Source of the DNA: Lachnospiraceae bacterium UBA5899
GTDB taxonomy: Bacteria > Bacillota > Clostridia > Lachnospirales > Lachnospiraceae
Length of the DNA stretch: 26,152 nt
Assembly: GCA_002432425.1 (NCBI GenBank)
Contig: DJEL01000047.1
Location: forward strand, 318 to 26,469
Direction: 5' to 3'
Numbering within the stretch: the stretch's first letter is position 1; each line of letters starts with the position of its first letter. A program made the position numbers and the translations under genes. Below the pieces are notes generated by a model that saw nothing but the letters and a program-made list of their open reading frames with translations, was not told where the DNA came from and searched no databases. Shown here one piece after another: positions 14,740 through 23,982 of the stretch.

Positions 14740-17307
14740 TTATTTATTTCTGCCGCAGCACTGTTTGTACTTTTTGCCGCTACCGCAGGGGCAGGGATCG
14801 TTGGGATAAATCTTGGTGCTTTCTCTCTTCTTCGGCGCCTTGGGACCGGAATCGTCCTTGTTGGTACTGGTTACCTTGGCAACCTGTTCTCTTTCCACCT
14901 TCTGCTCCAATTTCACACGAAGTAAAAGTCTGACGGTATCCTCACGGATGTTTTCCGTCATTTCATCGAACATTTCATAACCGCTTATCTTGTACTCGAT
15001 AACAGGATCTCTCTGTCCGTAAGCCTGTAAGCCGATACCCTGACGCAGCTGGTCCATATCGTCGATATGTGCCATCCACTTCTTGTCGATTACCTTAAGC
15101 AGGATAACACGTTCTACCTCTCGCATCATTTCCGCTTCGGGGAACTCGGTTTCTTTGGCTTCGTAAAGCTTGACCGCCTCTTCTTTCAGCTGCTGCTTTA
15201 AGCCGTTTTTCCTGGTAGCGGTAATTCTTTCCTTTGTCACCGGCTTTAACGGAATAATGGGCAGCAACAGGGAATTCAGTTCGTTGAAATCCCATTCATC
15301 GGAGCTTGCATCCTCACCGATTGCCATATCCACGCAGTGCTCAACCACATCCGTAATCATCTTGTAGATGACATCGCGCATGCTTTCACCGTCCAGAACG
15401 CGGCGTCTTTCACTGTAAATAATCTCTCTCTGCTCGCTCATGACACGATCATATTCCAACAGATTTTTACGCACGCCGTAGTTGTTGTTTTCAATCTTCT
15501 TCTGTGCGGATTCAATGGCATTGCTCAGCATCTTGTGCTGGATTTCCTGGCCTTCGGGAATACCGAGGGTATTGAACATATTTATCAGTCTCTCGGAACC
15601 GAACAATCTCATAACGTCATCTTCCAAAGAGATGTAGAACTTGGATTCACCGGGGTCACCCTGACGTCCGGCACGGCCTCGCAGCTGGTTGTCAATACGT
15701 CTGGACTCATGACGCTCGGTACCGATAATCATAAGACCGCCGGCTGCCTTGGCTTCTTCATCCAGCTTGATATCCGTACCACGGCCTGCCATGTTGGTTG
15801 CAATGGTAACGGCTCCGTGAATACCTGCATCGGCTATGATTTCCGCTTCCAGTTCATGGAACTTTGCATTCAGGACTTTATGCTGAATGCCTCTTCTCTT
15901 TAACATATCACTGATTTCTTCGGAAGACTCGATGGTAATCGTGCCAACCAGTACCGGCTGTCCCTTGGCATGTGCTTCTTCCACTGCCTGTACGATGGCA
16001 TGCAGTTTTTCCTTCTTGGTCTTGTAAACCGCATCCTGATGATCCACTCTGGCTACCGGCTTGTTCGTCGGGATTTCAATTACATCCATGCCGTAAATAT
16101 CACGGAATTCTCTTTCTTCCGTAAGAGCCGTACCGGTCATACCGGCTTTCTTGGCAAACAGGTTGAAGAAGTTCTGGAAGGTAATGGTGGCAAGGGTTTT
16201 GCTTTCTCTCTTGACCTTTACATGCTCCTTGGCTTCAATCGCCTGATGCAGGCCGTCGGAATAACGGCGTCCCGGCATGATACGTCCGGTAAATTCGTCT
16301 ACGATAAGTACCTGGTCGTCCTTTACCACATAGTCCTTGTCACGGAACATCAGGTTGTGGGCGCGGAGCGCCAGAATAATGTTATGCTGGATTTCCAGAT
16401 TTTCCGGGTCTGCAAAGTTGTCAATCTGGAAGAATTTTTCTACTTTTTCCACACCGGCTTCGGTCAAGTTGATAACCTTGTCCTTTTCATTGACAATGAA
16501 ATCACCGGTTTCTTCCTGTACCACGCCCATCATGGCATCAATCTTGGAAAGCTCTGCCACATCTTCCCCTCGCTTCATCTGGCGCGCTAAAATATCACAG
16601 GCTTCGTACAGTCTGGTGGACTTACCGCTCTGACCGGAAATAATCAGAGGGGTACGGGCTTCATCGATGAGAACGGAGTCCACTTCATCGATGATGGCAT
16701 AGTGTAAATCACGGAGAACGAGCTGCTTTTTGTAAACTACCATGTTGTCACGCAGGTAGTCAAAGCCCAGTTCGTTGTTGGTAACATAGGTAATGTCGCA
16801 GTTATAAGCTTCGCGGCGTTCCTCTGGAGTCATGCTGTTTAATACCACACCGACCGTAAGACCTAAGAAACGGTGTACCTGTCCCATCCATTCCGCATCA
16901 CGGTGCGCCAGATAATCGTTGACGGTAACGATGTGTACGCCCTTTCCTTCGAGGGCATTCAAGTATGCCGGAAGGGTGGAAACCAGGGTTTTGCCTTCAC
17001 CGGTACGCATTTCCGCAATACGTCCCTGATGAAGAATGATACCGCCGATAAGCTGTACGCGGTAATGTTCCATATTTAAGGATCTCTTGGCGCCCTCTCT
17101 GACTACGGCATATGCTTCCGGCAGAAGGTCGTCCAGTGTCTCCCCATTCTGTAATCTCTTTTTAAATTCCTCCGTCTTGCCTCTCAGTTCCTCATCGGTA
17201 AGGGCCTGCATTTCCGGACGAAGGGACTCGATTTTATTTACAATCGGTTCGATTCTCTTTAGTTCTCTTTCGCTGTGTGTACCAAATATCTTTGAAACCA
17301 AACTCAT
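14740..17307 (-). CDS. secA: preprotein translocase ATPase SecA
   Basis: SecA drives secreted proteins through SecYEG by ATP hydrolysis at the membrane. The 855-residue length is normal for the family. The Walker A loop GEGKT is at 103-107 and the DEVD box at 207-210, followed by IDEARTPLIISG. TNMAGRGTDIKLDEE and QLRGRAGRQGDPG mark the second nucleotide-binding fold. The C-terminal zinc motif CPCGSGKKYKQCC (839-851) binds SecB or the ribosome in other species. GGAG is somewhat distant from the ATG. A good promoter lies upstream, and prfB begins 45 bases downstream with no terminator between them. Confidence 0.97.
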   Translation of the reverse strand: MSLVSKIFGTHSERELKRIEPIVNKIESLRPEMQALTDEELRGKTEEFKKRLQNGETLDDLLPEAYAVVREGAKRSLNMEHYRVQLIGGIILHQGRIAEMRTGEGKTLVSTLPAYLNALEGKGVHIVTVNDYLAHRDAEWMGQVHRFLGLTVGVVLNSMTPEERREAYNCDITYVTNNELGFDYLRDNMVVYKKQLVLRDLHYAIIDEVDSVLIDEARTPLIISGQSGKSTRLYEACDILARQMKRGEDVAELSKIDAMMGVVQEETGDFIVNEKDKVINLTEAGVEKVEKFFQIDNFADPENLEIQHNIILALRAHNLMFRDKDYVVKDDQVLIVDEFTGRIMPGRRYSDGLHQAIEAKEHVKVKRESKTLATITFQNFFNLFAKKAGMTGTALTEEREFRDIYGMDVIEIPTNKPVARVDHQDAVYKTKKEKLHAIVQAVEEAHAKGQPVLVGTITIESSEEISDMLKRRGIQHKVLNAKFHELEAEIIADAGIHGAVTIATNMAGRGTDIKLDEEAKAAGGLMIIGTERHESRRIDNQLRGRAGRQGDPGESKFYISLEDDVMRLFGSERLINMFNTLGIPEGQEIQHKMLSNAIESAQKKIENNNYGVRKNLLEYDRVMSEQREIIYSERRRVLDGESMRDVIYKMITDVVEHCVDMAIGEDASSDEWDFNELNSLLLPIIPLKPVTKERITATRKNGLKQQLKEEAVKLYEAKETEFPEAEMMREVERVILLKVIDKKWMAHIDDMDQLRQGIGLQAYGQRDPVIEYKISGYEMFDEMTENIREDTVRLLLRVKLEQKVEREQVAKVTSTNKDDSGPKAPKKRESTKIYPNDPCPCGSGKKYKQCCGRNK

Positions 17308-17350
17308 AAATCTAATACTCCAATCTGCGTTCTTTCACAACATAAGTTTT

Positions 17351-17379
17351 ATTTTAGCAGATTTCCATACCATATTCAA
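17351..17379 (-). promoter_or_regulatory. promoter of secA-prfB
   Basis: TTGAAT (17374-17379) and TAAAAT (17351-17356) have a 17-bp spacer and lie about 45 bases before the secA ATG. The stretch 17380-17447 is AT-rich with no other feature that I can see. Confidence 0.6.
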
Positions 17380-17447
17380 CCAAAATACATGACTAAACCG
17401 TTAAAGTTTTATTAACAAAATAGCAATATTTCCGGTTTTCCGGGTAC

Positions 17448-17480
17448 AAAAAACTGCCACGCCTCTATCCGGCATGGCAG
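17448..17480 (-). terminator. rho-independent terminator of ptb-buk
   Basis: Read leftward, CTGCCATGCC, a 7-base loop and GGCGTGGCAG form a 10-bp stem with one wobble pair, followed by TTTTTT. It lies 14 bases past the buk stop codon and insulates secA from butyrate-pathway transcription. Confidence 0.88.
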
Positions 17481-17493
17481 CTTCGTATTTTTA

Positions 17494-18561
17494 TTAGTAT
17501 TCCATTGCCTTTTCTTCGCCTGTCAGTACACGAAGTCCGCCCTGGCAGAGAGCTAAGAGCTCATCTTCGCCGGGATATACGGTAAAGGGTGCAATCCATT
17601 CTGCTTTCTTCTTTAAGTTTTCAATTACTTCTGCGCCGTAAGCAATACCGCCGGTTACGATAATCCGGTCTACCTTGCCTTCCAGTACGCATGCCATGGA
17701 ACCGATGTCCTTTGCTACCTGATAAAGGAATGCTTCCTTTACTTCGGCTGCGTGTGCATCGCCTTCGTTTGCCATCTTGGTAACGGTACGCATATCGTTG
17801 GTGCCAAGGTATGCATTCAAGCCGCCCTTCCCTACGATTTTGCTGTAAACTTCTTTTTCGGTATACTTACCGGAGAAGCACATTTTAACCAGTGCGCCGG
17901 AAGGAACCGCACCTGATCTTTCGGGAGAGAACGCGCCGTCGCCGTCAAGGGCGTTGAATACGTCTACTACACGGCCGCCGATGTGAGCGCCTACAGAAAC
18001 ACCGCCGCCCATATGGACCACAATCAGTCTTAAGGATTCATATGCTTTGCCGCATTCCTTTGCGTAGCGCTTTGCCACTGCTTTCTGGTTCAGTGCGTGG
18101 AACACACTGGTGCGGGGAAGTTCGGGTACGCCGGAGTACCTGGCTACGGTCTGCATCTCATCTACAACAACGGGATCTACAATATAGGAAGGAATTCCTA
18201 ATTCATCACCAATCTCTCTTGCCAGGATACCGCCTAAGTTGGATGCATGCTGACCCTGTCTGCCAATCTTTAAGTCCTCAAGCAGTTCGTCGGTTACGGC
18301 ATAGGTACCGCCGGGAATGGGCTTTAACATACCGCCGCGACCAACTACCATGTTCAGGGACTTCATATCGAAGTTCTTTTCTGCCAAAAGATCGGTAATG
18401 ATTTTCTTTCGGAAATCCTTCTGGTCAAAAATGGTAGCATACTGACCGATTTCTTCGGTGCTGTGTCTTAAGGTTTCTTCAAATAACAGGGTCTCGTCTT
18501 CAAATACGCCGATTTTGGTGGAAGTGGAGCCCGGATTGATAATCAGACTTTTAATGGACAT
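17494..18561 (-). CDS. buk: butyrate kinase
   Basis: This cytosolic enzyme converts butyryl phosphate and ADP to butyrate and ATP, the energy-yielding last step of butyrate fermentation. The 355-residue length suits butyrate kinase rather than acetate kinase, which is about 400. The ASKHA-family opening NPGSTSTKIGVFED, VVGRGGML, VVHMGGGVSVG and the late IIVTGGIAYG are visible. AAAGGAG precedes the ATG. It follows ptb by 55 bases and both are read from the ptb promoter. A related branched-chain acid kinase cannot be fully excluded, but the ptb neighbour and the bcd-etf genes nearby favour butyrate. Confidence 0.94.
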   Translation of the reverse strand: MSIKSLIINPGSTSTKIGVFEDETLLFEETLRHSTEEIGQYATIFDQKDFRKKIITDLLAEKNFDMKSLNMVVGRGGMLKPIPGGTYAVTDELLEDLKIGRQGQHASNLGGILAREIGDELGIPSYIVDPVVVDEMQTVARYSGVPELPRTSVFHALNQKAVAKRYAKECGKAYESLRLIVVHMGGGVSVGAHIGGRVVDVFNALDGDGAFSPERSGAVPSGALVKMCFSGKYTEKEVYSKIVGKGGLNAYLGTNDMRTVTKMANEGDAHAAEVKEAFLYQVAKDIGSMACVLEGKVDRIIVTGGIAYGAEVIENLKKKAEWIAPFTVYPGEDELLALCQGGLRVLTGEEKAMEY

Positions 18562-18579
18562 TTTATTTCTCCTTTTCCC

Positions 18580-18603
18580 GCAGCCTTCCTTTTAAGGGGC
18601 TGC
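18580..18603 (-). other. intercistronic hairpin between ptb and buk
   Basis: Read leftward, GCAGCC (18603-18598) pairs with GGCTGC (18585-18580), with an inner CCTT/AAGG helix offset by a 2-base bulge. No T-run follows, so it is not a standard terminator. It may protect or process the message between the two genes and so adjust their ratio. Confidence 0.45.
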
Positions 18604-18616
18604 TGCATTTTGTGCA

Positions 18617-19540
18617 TTACTGCTGGTTTTTCTTCATTTCTTCCGCTACTACGGCTGCTAAGGCAATAGAGTTTACCTTGGTTTCAAAGGTATCGGAACG
18701 GCTGGTTAAGATAACGGGAACCTTGGTACCGGTCAGGATGCATCCGTTCTTTACCTTTACCAAATGTACAATTGCCTTGTATACCAGGTTGCCTGCATGA
18801 ATATCCGGGAACAGAAGGATATCGGCATCGCCCTGGATTTTTCTGTTGGTTGCACCTTTATGCTTTGCGGCTTCGGGGTCAATCGCCAGGTCAAGGGACA
18901 GAGGTCCGTCGATAATACAACCGGTGATTTCACCGTTTTCATTCATTTTGGTAAGCTCTGCCGCATCAATGGTAACAGGCATCTTGGGATTTACCACTTC
19001 TACTGCAGCTAAAGGTGCTACCTTCGGGCATTCTACGCCGCATGCTCTCGCTACGGGAAGGGTATTCTTAATAATGTTTACCTTGTCTTCCAGAGTGGGA
19101 TATGTCATAAATGCTACGTCAGTTAAGAACAGAAGTCTGTCGATACCGGGAATTTCAAATACGCATACGTGTGAAAGCACGCCGCCGGTACGAAGACCCA
19201 CTTCTTTGTCCAGAACGCTTCTTAAGAAGTTCTTGGAGTCAATCAGTCCCTTCATATACATGTCTGCTTTTCCCTCATGGGCAAGCTTTACTGCCTTTAA
19301 GGATGCCTGAATCATATCCGGCTCGTCAATAATTTCATATCCATCCAGGTCCATGCCGATGGATGCTGCGATTTCTCTGATCTTCGCCTCATCACCTACT
19401 AAAATTGCATCTGCGATGCCTCTCTTTTTGGCTTCTCTTACGGCTTCCAGCACTGCTTCGTCCTGTGCTACGGAAACTGCTACTTTTTTCATTCCGCATT
19501 CGCCTACTTTAGCGATAATGTCATCAAAACCCTTGCTCAT
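18617..19540 (-). CDS. ptb: phosphate butyryltransferase
   Basis: This cytosolic enzyme exchanges the CoA of butyryl-CoA for phosphate and hands butyryl phosphate to butyrate kinase. The 307 residues from the ATG at 19540 match the family length. That start is preferred because GGAGG lies 5 bases before it; the frame itself opens 27 bases earlier. The phosphate acetyl/butyryltransferase fold is shown by ADAILVGDEAKIREIA, YMKGLIDSKNFLRSVL, TDVAFMTYP, and the C-terminal GADILLFPD-like and TRSDTFETKVNS-like stretches (here DADILLFPD and SRSDTFETKVNS). It is the first gene of the ptb-buk unit. Confidence 0.94.
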   Translation of the reverse strand: MSKGFDDIIAKVGECGMKKVAVSVAQDEAVLEAVREAKKRGIADAILVGDEAKIREIAASIGMDLDGYEIIDEPDMIQASLKAVKLAHEGKADMYMKGLIDSKNFLRSVLDKEVGLRTGGVLSHVCVFEIPGIDRLLFLTDVAFMTYPTLEDKVNIIKNTLPVARACGVECPKVAPLAAVEVVNPKMPVTIDAAELTKMNENGEITGCIIDGPLSLDLAIDPEAAKHKGATNRKIQGDADILLFPDIHAGNLVYKAIVHLVKVKNGCILTGTKVPVILTSRSDTFETKVNSIALAAVVAEEMKKNQQ

Positions 19541-19611
19541 TTTGTCCTCCATTCCGAAACGCTTCATCTTTCTATCTTTTCACGTTTTCGCTTGTAAAAT
19601 CATTCGTTAAA

Positions 19612-19640
19612 ATAATATCACGTAGCATTTGAAAAATCAA
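19612..19640 (-). promoter_or_regulatory. promoter of ptb-buk
   Basis: TTGATT (19635-19640) and TATTAT (19612-19617) have a 17-bp spacer. The -35 box begins two bases after the stop codon of the ABC permease gene, so read-through from the transporter could add to ptb-buk expression. The leader is about 65 bases. Confidence 0.6.
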
Positions 19641-19642
19641 GT

Positions 19643-21697
19643 TTAGAAAAGCAAGAGCAGAACGGTGCCTGCCGCCATGCCCAAAAGCAGGGGATACCCT
19701 ATGGTCAGAACCGGTATCAGGATGCGGTGGTATTTATGCTGCCGCTTTGTCCGTTTATCCTGCACAAGCTGTAACACTCCCGTCAGGGTGCAGAGCACCA
19801 CGCACAGTGCCGCCATGATACGAACCGGGTAAATACTTACGCCGGTTCTGGTGTGGCTCTCTTTTTGTCCATTGGAAAGATACAGAGTTTCCACCGTGAA
19901 GGTTTCGCCGGAGCGGATAATGGAATCGGTTATGTCTTTTGCACTGCCGGTCAACCCATCATCCGCTGCATCCTTTGCACTGTCTTCTCCGGCAAGACCT
20001 TTTTCTGCAAGATATCCTTCAAACCATGTGAGGGAGGTCTGATAGAATACTCTCTCAAAAAGTACCTCATTTACTAACTTTGTAAGGGTAGATGCCTCAT
20101 TTTCGTAAACCGTGATGCTCCAGTTGCCGTTACCGTCCAGCAGTTCATTTTGCAAGTTATCCTGCAAAATATAGCCGCATTCCGCTTTTCCCTGCAGGAC
20201 CTGTTTCTTCACTTCTTCTTCGGAGGTACAGGACTGAAATGTTATCAGTCCGGTCTTTTCCTGTAAAAGCTTTGCCAGTTCTTCCTCTGCTCCGTAAAAC
20301 ACCGCCGTTACCTGATTTTGCGATTTCTTTTCGATATTCCCTACGGCAAGTGAGCACACAAGCACCAAAAGCAGGCTTATCCAGAGCATTTTGTTGCAAA
20401 GTGTCCGCCTTAAAATTGCCGTAGGAAGCCCGGTATGGGGCATGGAATGTGTTTTTTGCCGCTGAATGCCGTGGAAATTTTCAGTTGCTCCTGCATGGCG
20501 GCTCTCCTTTTTATAGAGAACGGCAATCCCCATACACAATATGGCGGTGCCAAGCAGAATACCCGCCGTCTTCCCGGTTCCCTCCGTGTTTCCGGAAAGC
20601 AGGGACAAAAAAGCTTTTTTCAGATACCAGACCGGATTGTAGGCTGCAAGCTTCTGCATTGCACCGGGCATAAGCGCCATGGGCACCACACAGCCTGCGC
20701 CGTATCCTAAAAGGGCAGCAGTCAGAATAACCGGAAGTGGAAAGACCGATTTCTTCTCCGTAAAACAGGATAGCAGAATTGTCCATGCCGAAACCGCCAG
20801 CAGGCCGCAGATAAGGACACCCACTGTTTGTAAGGACAACTGCAGCGTAACCGTCCTTCCCGGCAACAGGAAAATCCCCGAAAGAATAAGTGTTCCCAGG
20901 CACAGCATACCGGTAAACAGGACAAGAAATCTCGCCGCAAGCTGCATTCCCACCGGTATTCCCGCCCGTCCGGCTATGATTTTTTCCAGCATGCCGTTCC
21001 GTAAAAGGTACGCGCTGAAAAACAGCCCCGTAAGCAGAAAATACAGTGTAAGCAGGCTGCTTCCGTAATAATTCACAGCTCCTTCGTTTTCCGTCCGGGA
21101 GAGCCTGCGTGTCCGGAAATACTGCTCTCTGTTTAAATAAAGTTTCAGGTTGGCGGTATCCACATCGTTATAAAGACTCTGTTTCTGCTCCTTTCCCAGT
21201 CCGTGAATGTCGGCAAGTCTGCTTATCGTATATATTTCTCCCTGTGCCGTCTGTAGGGAACCCACTCCCGCCTGCAAAAGGGTTTCCAGCACAAGTCCCT
21301 GTAAATCGGTTTTATCCGCAAGATAAAGCTTTGCCTGCACGTTGTTGCCGTTTAAAATTCCTTCCACCGTATTTTCCGGCAATACCAGAAGCGCCTGCAG
21401 GCTGCCGTCCTTTACCGCCTCTTTTCCTGCCTGTTCCTCCGTTTTGTCAAAGCTACAGTATTCCTTTACGGAGTCCATGCCTTCCACAAAACGCAGTCCG
21501 TAATCCATATAAGTGCTTTCTTCTGCGGAAAAGCCTATTTTTATTTTTTCTGTGGGGACATCCCGGAACCATTTCTGCATGCAAAAAACAGCCATACCCG
21601 CTATGCATACCGGTATCGCCGCTTTCAGCAAAATACCGGGCAGCCTTACCGCTGCCCGTTTGTATTCTGTTTGCAGAAATTTAGTAAACCGTCCCAT
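19643..21697 (-). CDS. ABC-2 type permease with a tandem, shortened second unit
   Basis: The 684-residue protein appears to be two ABC-2 type permease units in one chain. Unit 1 (about 1-415) has an N-terminal helix (PGILLKAAIPVCIAGMAVF), an outer domain of about 170 residues beginning KIKIGFSAEE, and then about five or six membrane helices. Unit 2 (about 420-684) repeats the plan with a helix (MLWISLLLVLVCSLAVG) and an outer domain beginning QVTAVFYGAEEEL, but ends after only two or three more helices. The outer domains are similar in layout (short strand, charged helix, GKAECGYILQDNL-like against GSLQALLVLPENT). It is the last gene of a three-gene unit. The substrate is unknown; export or action on an envelope component is the usual role of ABC-2 proteins. 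Confidence 0.8.
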   Translation of the reverse strand: MGRFTKFLQTEYKRAAVRLPGILLKAAIPVCIAGMAVFCMQKWFRDVPTEKIKIGFSAEESTYMDYGLRFVEGMDSVKEYCSFDKTEEQAGKEAVKDGSLQALLVLPENTVEGILNGNNVQAKLYLADKTDLQGLVLETLLQAGVGSLQTAQGEIYTISRLADIHGLGKEQKQSLYNDVDTANLKLYLNREQYFRTRRLSRTENEGAVNYYGSSLLTLYFLLTGLFFSAYLLRNGMLEKIIAGRAGIPVGMQLAARFLVLFTGMLCLGTLILSGIFLLPGRTVTLQLSLQTVGVLICGLLAVSAWTILLSCFTEKKSVFPLPVILTAALLGYGAGCVVPMALMPGAMQKLAAYNPVWYLKKAFLSLLSGNTEGTGKTAGILLGTAILCMGIAVLYKKESRHAGATENFHGIQRQKTHSMPHTGLPTAILRRTLCNKMLWISLLLVLVCSLAVGNIEKKSQNQVTAVFYGAEEELAKLLQEKTGLITFQSCTSEEEVKKQVLQGKAECGYILQDNLQNELLDGNGNWSITVYENEASTLTKLVNEVLFERVFYQTSLTWFEGYLAEKGLAGEDSAKDAADDGLTGSAKDITDSIIRSGETFTVETLYLSNGQKESHTRTGVSIYPVRIMAALCVVLCTLTGVLQLVQDKRTKRQHKYHRILIPVLTIGYPLLLGMAAGTVLLLLF

Positions 21698-21706
21698 TTT
21701 ATTTTC

Positions 21707-23293
21707 CTACTCGACAAGGCTTGTCAGGGAACTTAAGCTTTGTTCCAGTTCCAGAACCAGAGAATAAATATCCATCTGTGACATTTCAAAAACATTGACC
21801 GCTCCCTCCGGGGCATTGATTTCTCCGTCATAGGGTGCAATCTTATAAGAACCGGTTGCTTTGAATATGGTCTTGCTGTCTTCTTCCAGAAGGATATTTC
21901 CGAATGTGATTTCAAAGCTTTCTCCCGCCTTATAGTCGGTAAAAGCACCGTCTATGTCTAAAGACAGATTTTCGGAACCATCCCCTATTTTTACAGAAAC
22001 AGAAAACTCTTTGTCCGCTTTGGCAAAGGTGCTGTTGAATGTAAAATCTCCGGAACTTTTCTCTCCGTCCGCATCTGTGAAGTCTGCATGAAGCGTGTAG
22101 GTAATAACATCCTCTTCCTTAGTTCTCTCCGCCGTATAATACAGTTCACACTCCGTGGTTTCTCCTGTGGTCATTTCCACATTCCACTTGCCGGTAATAT
22201 CCTCCGTGGAATTTTTCTCTCCGTTAAAGTTTAACGCAAAGCCAAGATTGGAAATGCCTGCATTGTCAAGAAGGATATCCTCTTCCGTTTCTATGCCGGT
22301 GAGTTTTCCACTCTTGTCGGTGCTGAAACGAATAACCGCGTCTTCCTTCAGGCTGATGTCAAACACTTCTGCTATGACATCGGTTATCTCTTCTTTGGCG
22401 TCATCCTTCATCTCCTGCAGTTCTTCACCGGAAACCTGCAGATAGCTGATAGCTGCGTACTGGCTGTCAATGTATTCATCTATAGCAGCATTTAAGGCCT
22501 CACTGTCTGTAAAAGCCCTGCCCAGGTCTTCCATGAAATCGTTGACGGCATCTTTATCGACGGTAACGGTAATATAGCCTTTTTGCTGCTTATAAACAGA
22601 TGCCCTGCGCAGAGCCTCCTTATGCTGGCCGATAACTGCCAGCATTTCCTTTGCAAACTGAGTTCCCCTTGCAAGAGTTTCCTCTGCGGAGGCATTGTCC
22701 TCTTCCTTATCGCCGTAAACATCAATACTGAAATTTTCATCCAAGTCCACGCCCAGTAAGCTTTCCCATACGGAACCCTGATAGTCCTTACCTATGGTTT
22801 TTAAGTTCATTTCGTAGGTATCGGATAAAAGTCCCGGCAGCGCCATGTAAAAATTATCCCCAATGAGTGCCGTCTGCAGTCCTAAGAAATCCACATTTGC
22901 CATGCTGAACGTAAGCGTTGTTTCGCTTTTCTGTTCCGGCCTGTTCACATGGGATGTAAAATCAATGCCCACCGTATCAAACATACTGTTTTCATTCAGG
23001 TAAGGAACGGCAATATTGACGGAGCCTTCCATACCGGTCGGATTTTTCCGGGCATTTGCCAGAATGTCCTCTATCTTCAGTTCCTCTAAAAAGCTGCTTT
23101 CATTGTTGGCAAGTTCCCTGCCCAGCTTTTCAAAGGCTCTGGCCAGCTTCCGCTGCGGTGTATTGTATACAAATGTATATACCAAAGCGGCGGCTACTGC
23201 CAGAAGAACAGTGACAGCGGCAGCTACGCAAATGCCGATTACCACCCCCTTACGGCTCTTTTTCGTTTCCATGTTCTGGTTTTCAAAATCCAT
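21707..23293 (-). CDS. membrane-anchored extracytoplasmic protein of unknown function, ABC-linked
   Basis: I cannot name the family. The 528-residue protein has a short charged N terminus, one membrane helix (about 16-42, VVIGICVAAAVTVLLAVAAA) and a long outer region. There is no lipobox cysteine, so the helix is an anchor. The outer part starts with an acidic helical stretch (RKLARAFEKLGRELANNESS), then has alternating strands rich in Thr, Ser, Asp and Glu, with recurring phrases such as ETTLTFSMANVDF and SLDIDGAFTDYKAGESFEITF suggesting a repeated beta-sandwich or lipocalin-like surface. A Glu-rich helical part occupies about 215-290. GGGAGG precedes the ATG, and the gene overlaps the ATPase gene by 11 bases. 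It is probably a substrate-handling or sensing partner of the transporter. Confidence 0.78.
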   Translation of the reverse strand: MDFENQNMETKKSRKGVVIGICVAAAVTVLLAVAAALVYTFVYNTPQRKLARAFEKLGRELANNESSFLEELKIEDILANARKNPTGMEGSVNIAVPYLNENSMFDTVGIDFTSHVNRPEQKSETTLTFSMANVDFLGLQTALIGDNFYMALPGLLSDTYEMNLKTIGKDYQGSVWESLLGVDLDENFSIDVYGDKEEDNASAEETLARGTQFAKEMLAVIGQHKEALRRASVYKQQKGYITVTVDKDAVNDFMEDLGRAFTDSEALNAAIDEYIDSQYAAISYLQVSGEELQEMKDDAKEEITDVIAEVFDISLKEDAVIRFSTDKSGKLTGIETEEDILLDNAGISNLGFALNFNGEKNSTEDITGKWNVEMTTGETTECELYYTAERTKEEDVITYTLHADFTDADGEKSSGDFTFNSTFAKADKEFSVSVKIGDGSENLSLDIDGAFTDYKAGESFEITFGNILLEEDSKTIFKATGSYKIAPYDGEINAPEGAVNVFEMSQMDIYSLVLELEQSLSSLTSLVE

Positions 23294-23972
23294 AATTTCC
23301 TCCCTCTTCCGGCTCCTGCCGGTTTTCTCTTTCCCTTGCTTCCTGTTCCATTTTTCCGTTGCGGATGGAATAAATTTTATCGCACAATTCCAGATCCGCT
23401 TCTTCGTGAGTTGCCAGAATAAGGCAGCCTCCCTGTGATTTGCATTTTCTTAAATAAGCACGCAATTCCTGTTTGGATGCCATATCCAGAGCCGTTCCGG
23501 GCTCATCCAGCAGTAAAACCGGTGCATTTTCCGCCATGGAACAGGCAATGCTGACTTTTTTCTTCATGCCTCCGGACAAATGGCTTACCCGCTTATGTAA
23601 AAATTCCTCAATTCCCAGACTTTGCAGAATACCTTCCTTCAATGCGTTTTGCAGACTCTTTTTGTCCGGATACCAGAACAGCAGGTTATCCCACACGGAA
23701 AGTTCTTCGTACAGAGTGTTATTCTGGGGAACATAAGCGGTAAATTTGCGGATATTTTCGGGTGTACCGGGTTCTTCATCAAAAAAGATGCTTCCCGCCG
23801 TCGGTTTATAAATGCCCGCCAGAATGTTTAAAAGCGTGCTTTTTCCGCAGCCGTTCCTGCCTACAATGCCAATGCACTCTCCCGCATGAGCCTCAAAGGT
23901 AATATCCTGCAGCACCTTTTTTCTTCCATATGCACTTTGCAGTCCCTCTACCCATACACAATTCATATACAT
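23283..23972 (-). CDS. ABC transporter ATP-binding protein
   Basis: This 229-residue ATPase powers the neighbouring ABC-2 permease. Walker A is GRNGCGKST (38-46), the Q-loop is in YVPQNNTLYEELSV (about 80-93), the signature is LSGGM (132-136), Walker B is PVLLLDEP (151-158) and the switch histidine is H189 (ATHEE). All catalytic residues are present. The size and sequence resemble single-domain ATPases of ABC-2 exporters rather than importers. The ribosome binding site is weak (AAAGAAG), and either of two nearby ATG codons (23972 or 23966) could be the start. It is the first gene of the unit, and the next gene overlaps its end by 11 bases. Confidence 0.92.
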   Translation of the reverse strand: MYMNCVWVEGLQSAYGRKKVLQDITFEAHAGECIGIVGRNGCGKSTLLNILAGIYKPTAGSIFFDEEPGTPENIRKFTAYVPQNNTLYEELSVWDNLLFWYPDKKSLQNALKEGILQSLGIEEFLHKRVSHLSGGMKKKVSIACSMAENAPVLLLDEPGTALDMASKQELRAYLRKCKSQGGCLILATHEEADLELCDKIYSIRNGKMEQEARERENRQEPEEGGNYGF

Positions 23973-23982
23973 GCTTCTTTCC

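Noticed and set aside
19643..23972. ABC locus as a defence or toxin-secretion system
   Set aside because: No nuclease, toxin, immunity, leader peptide or modification enzyme is present; the evidence supports only a transporter with an unknown partner.
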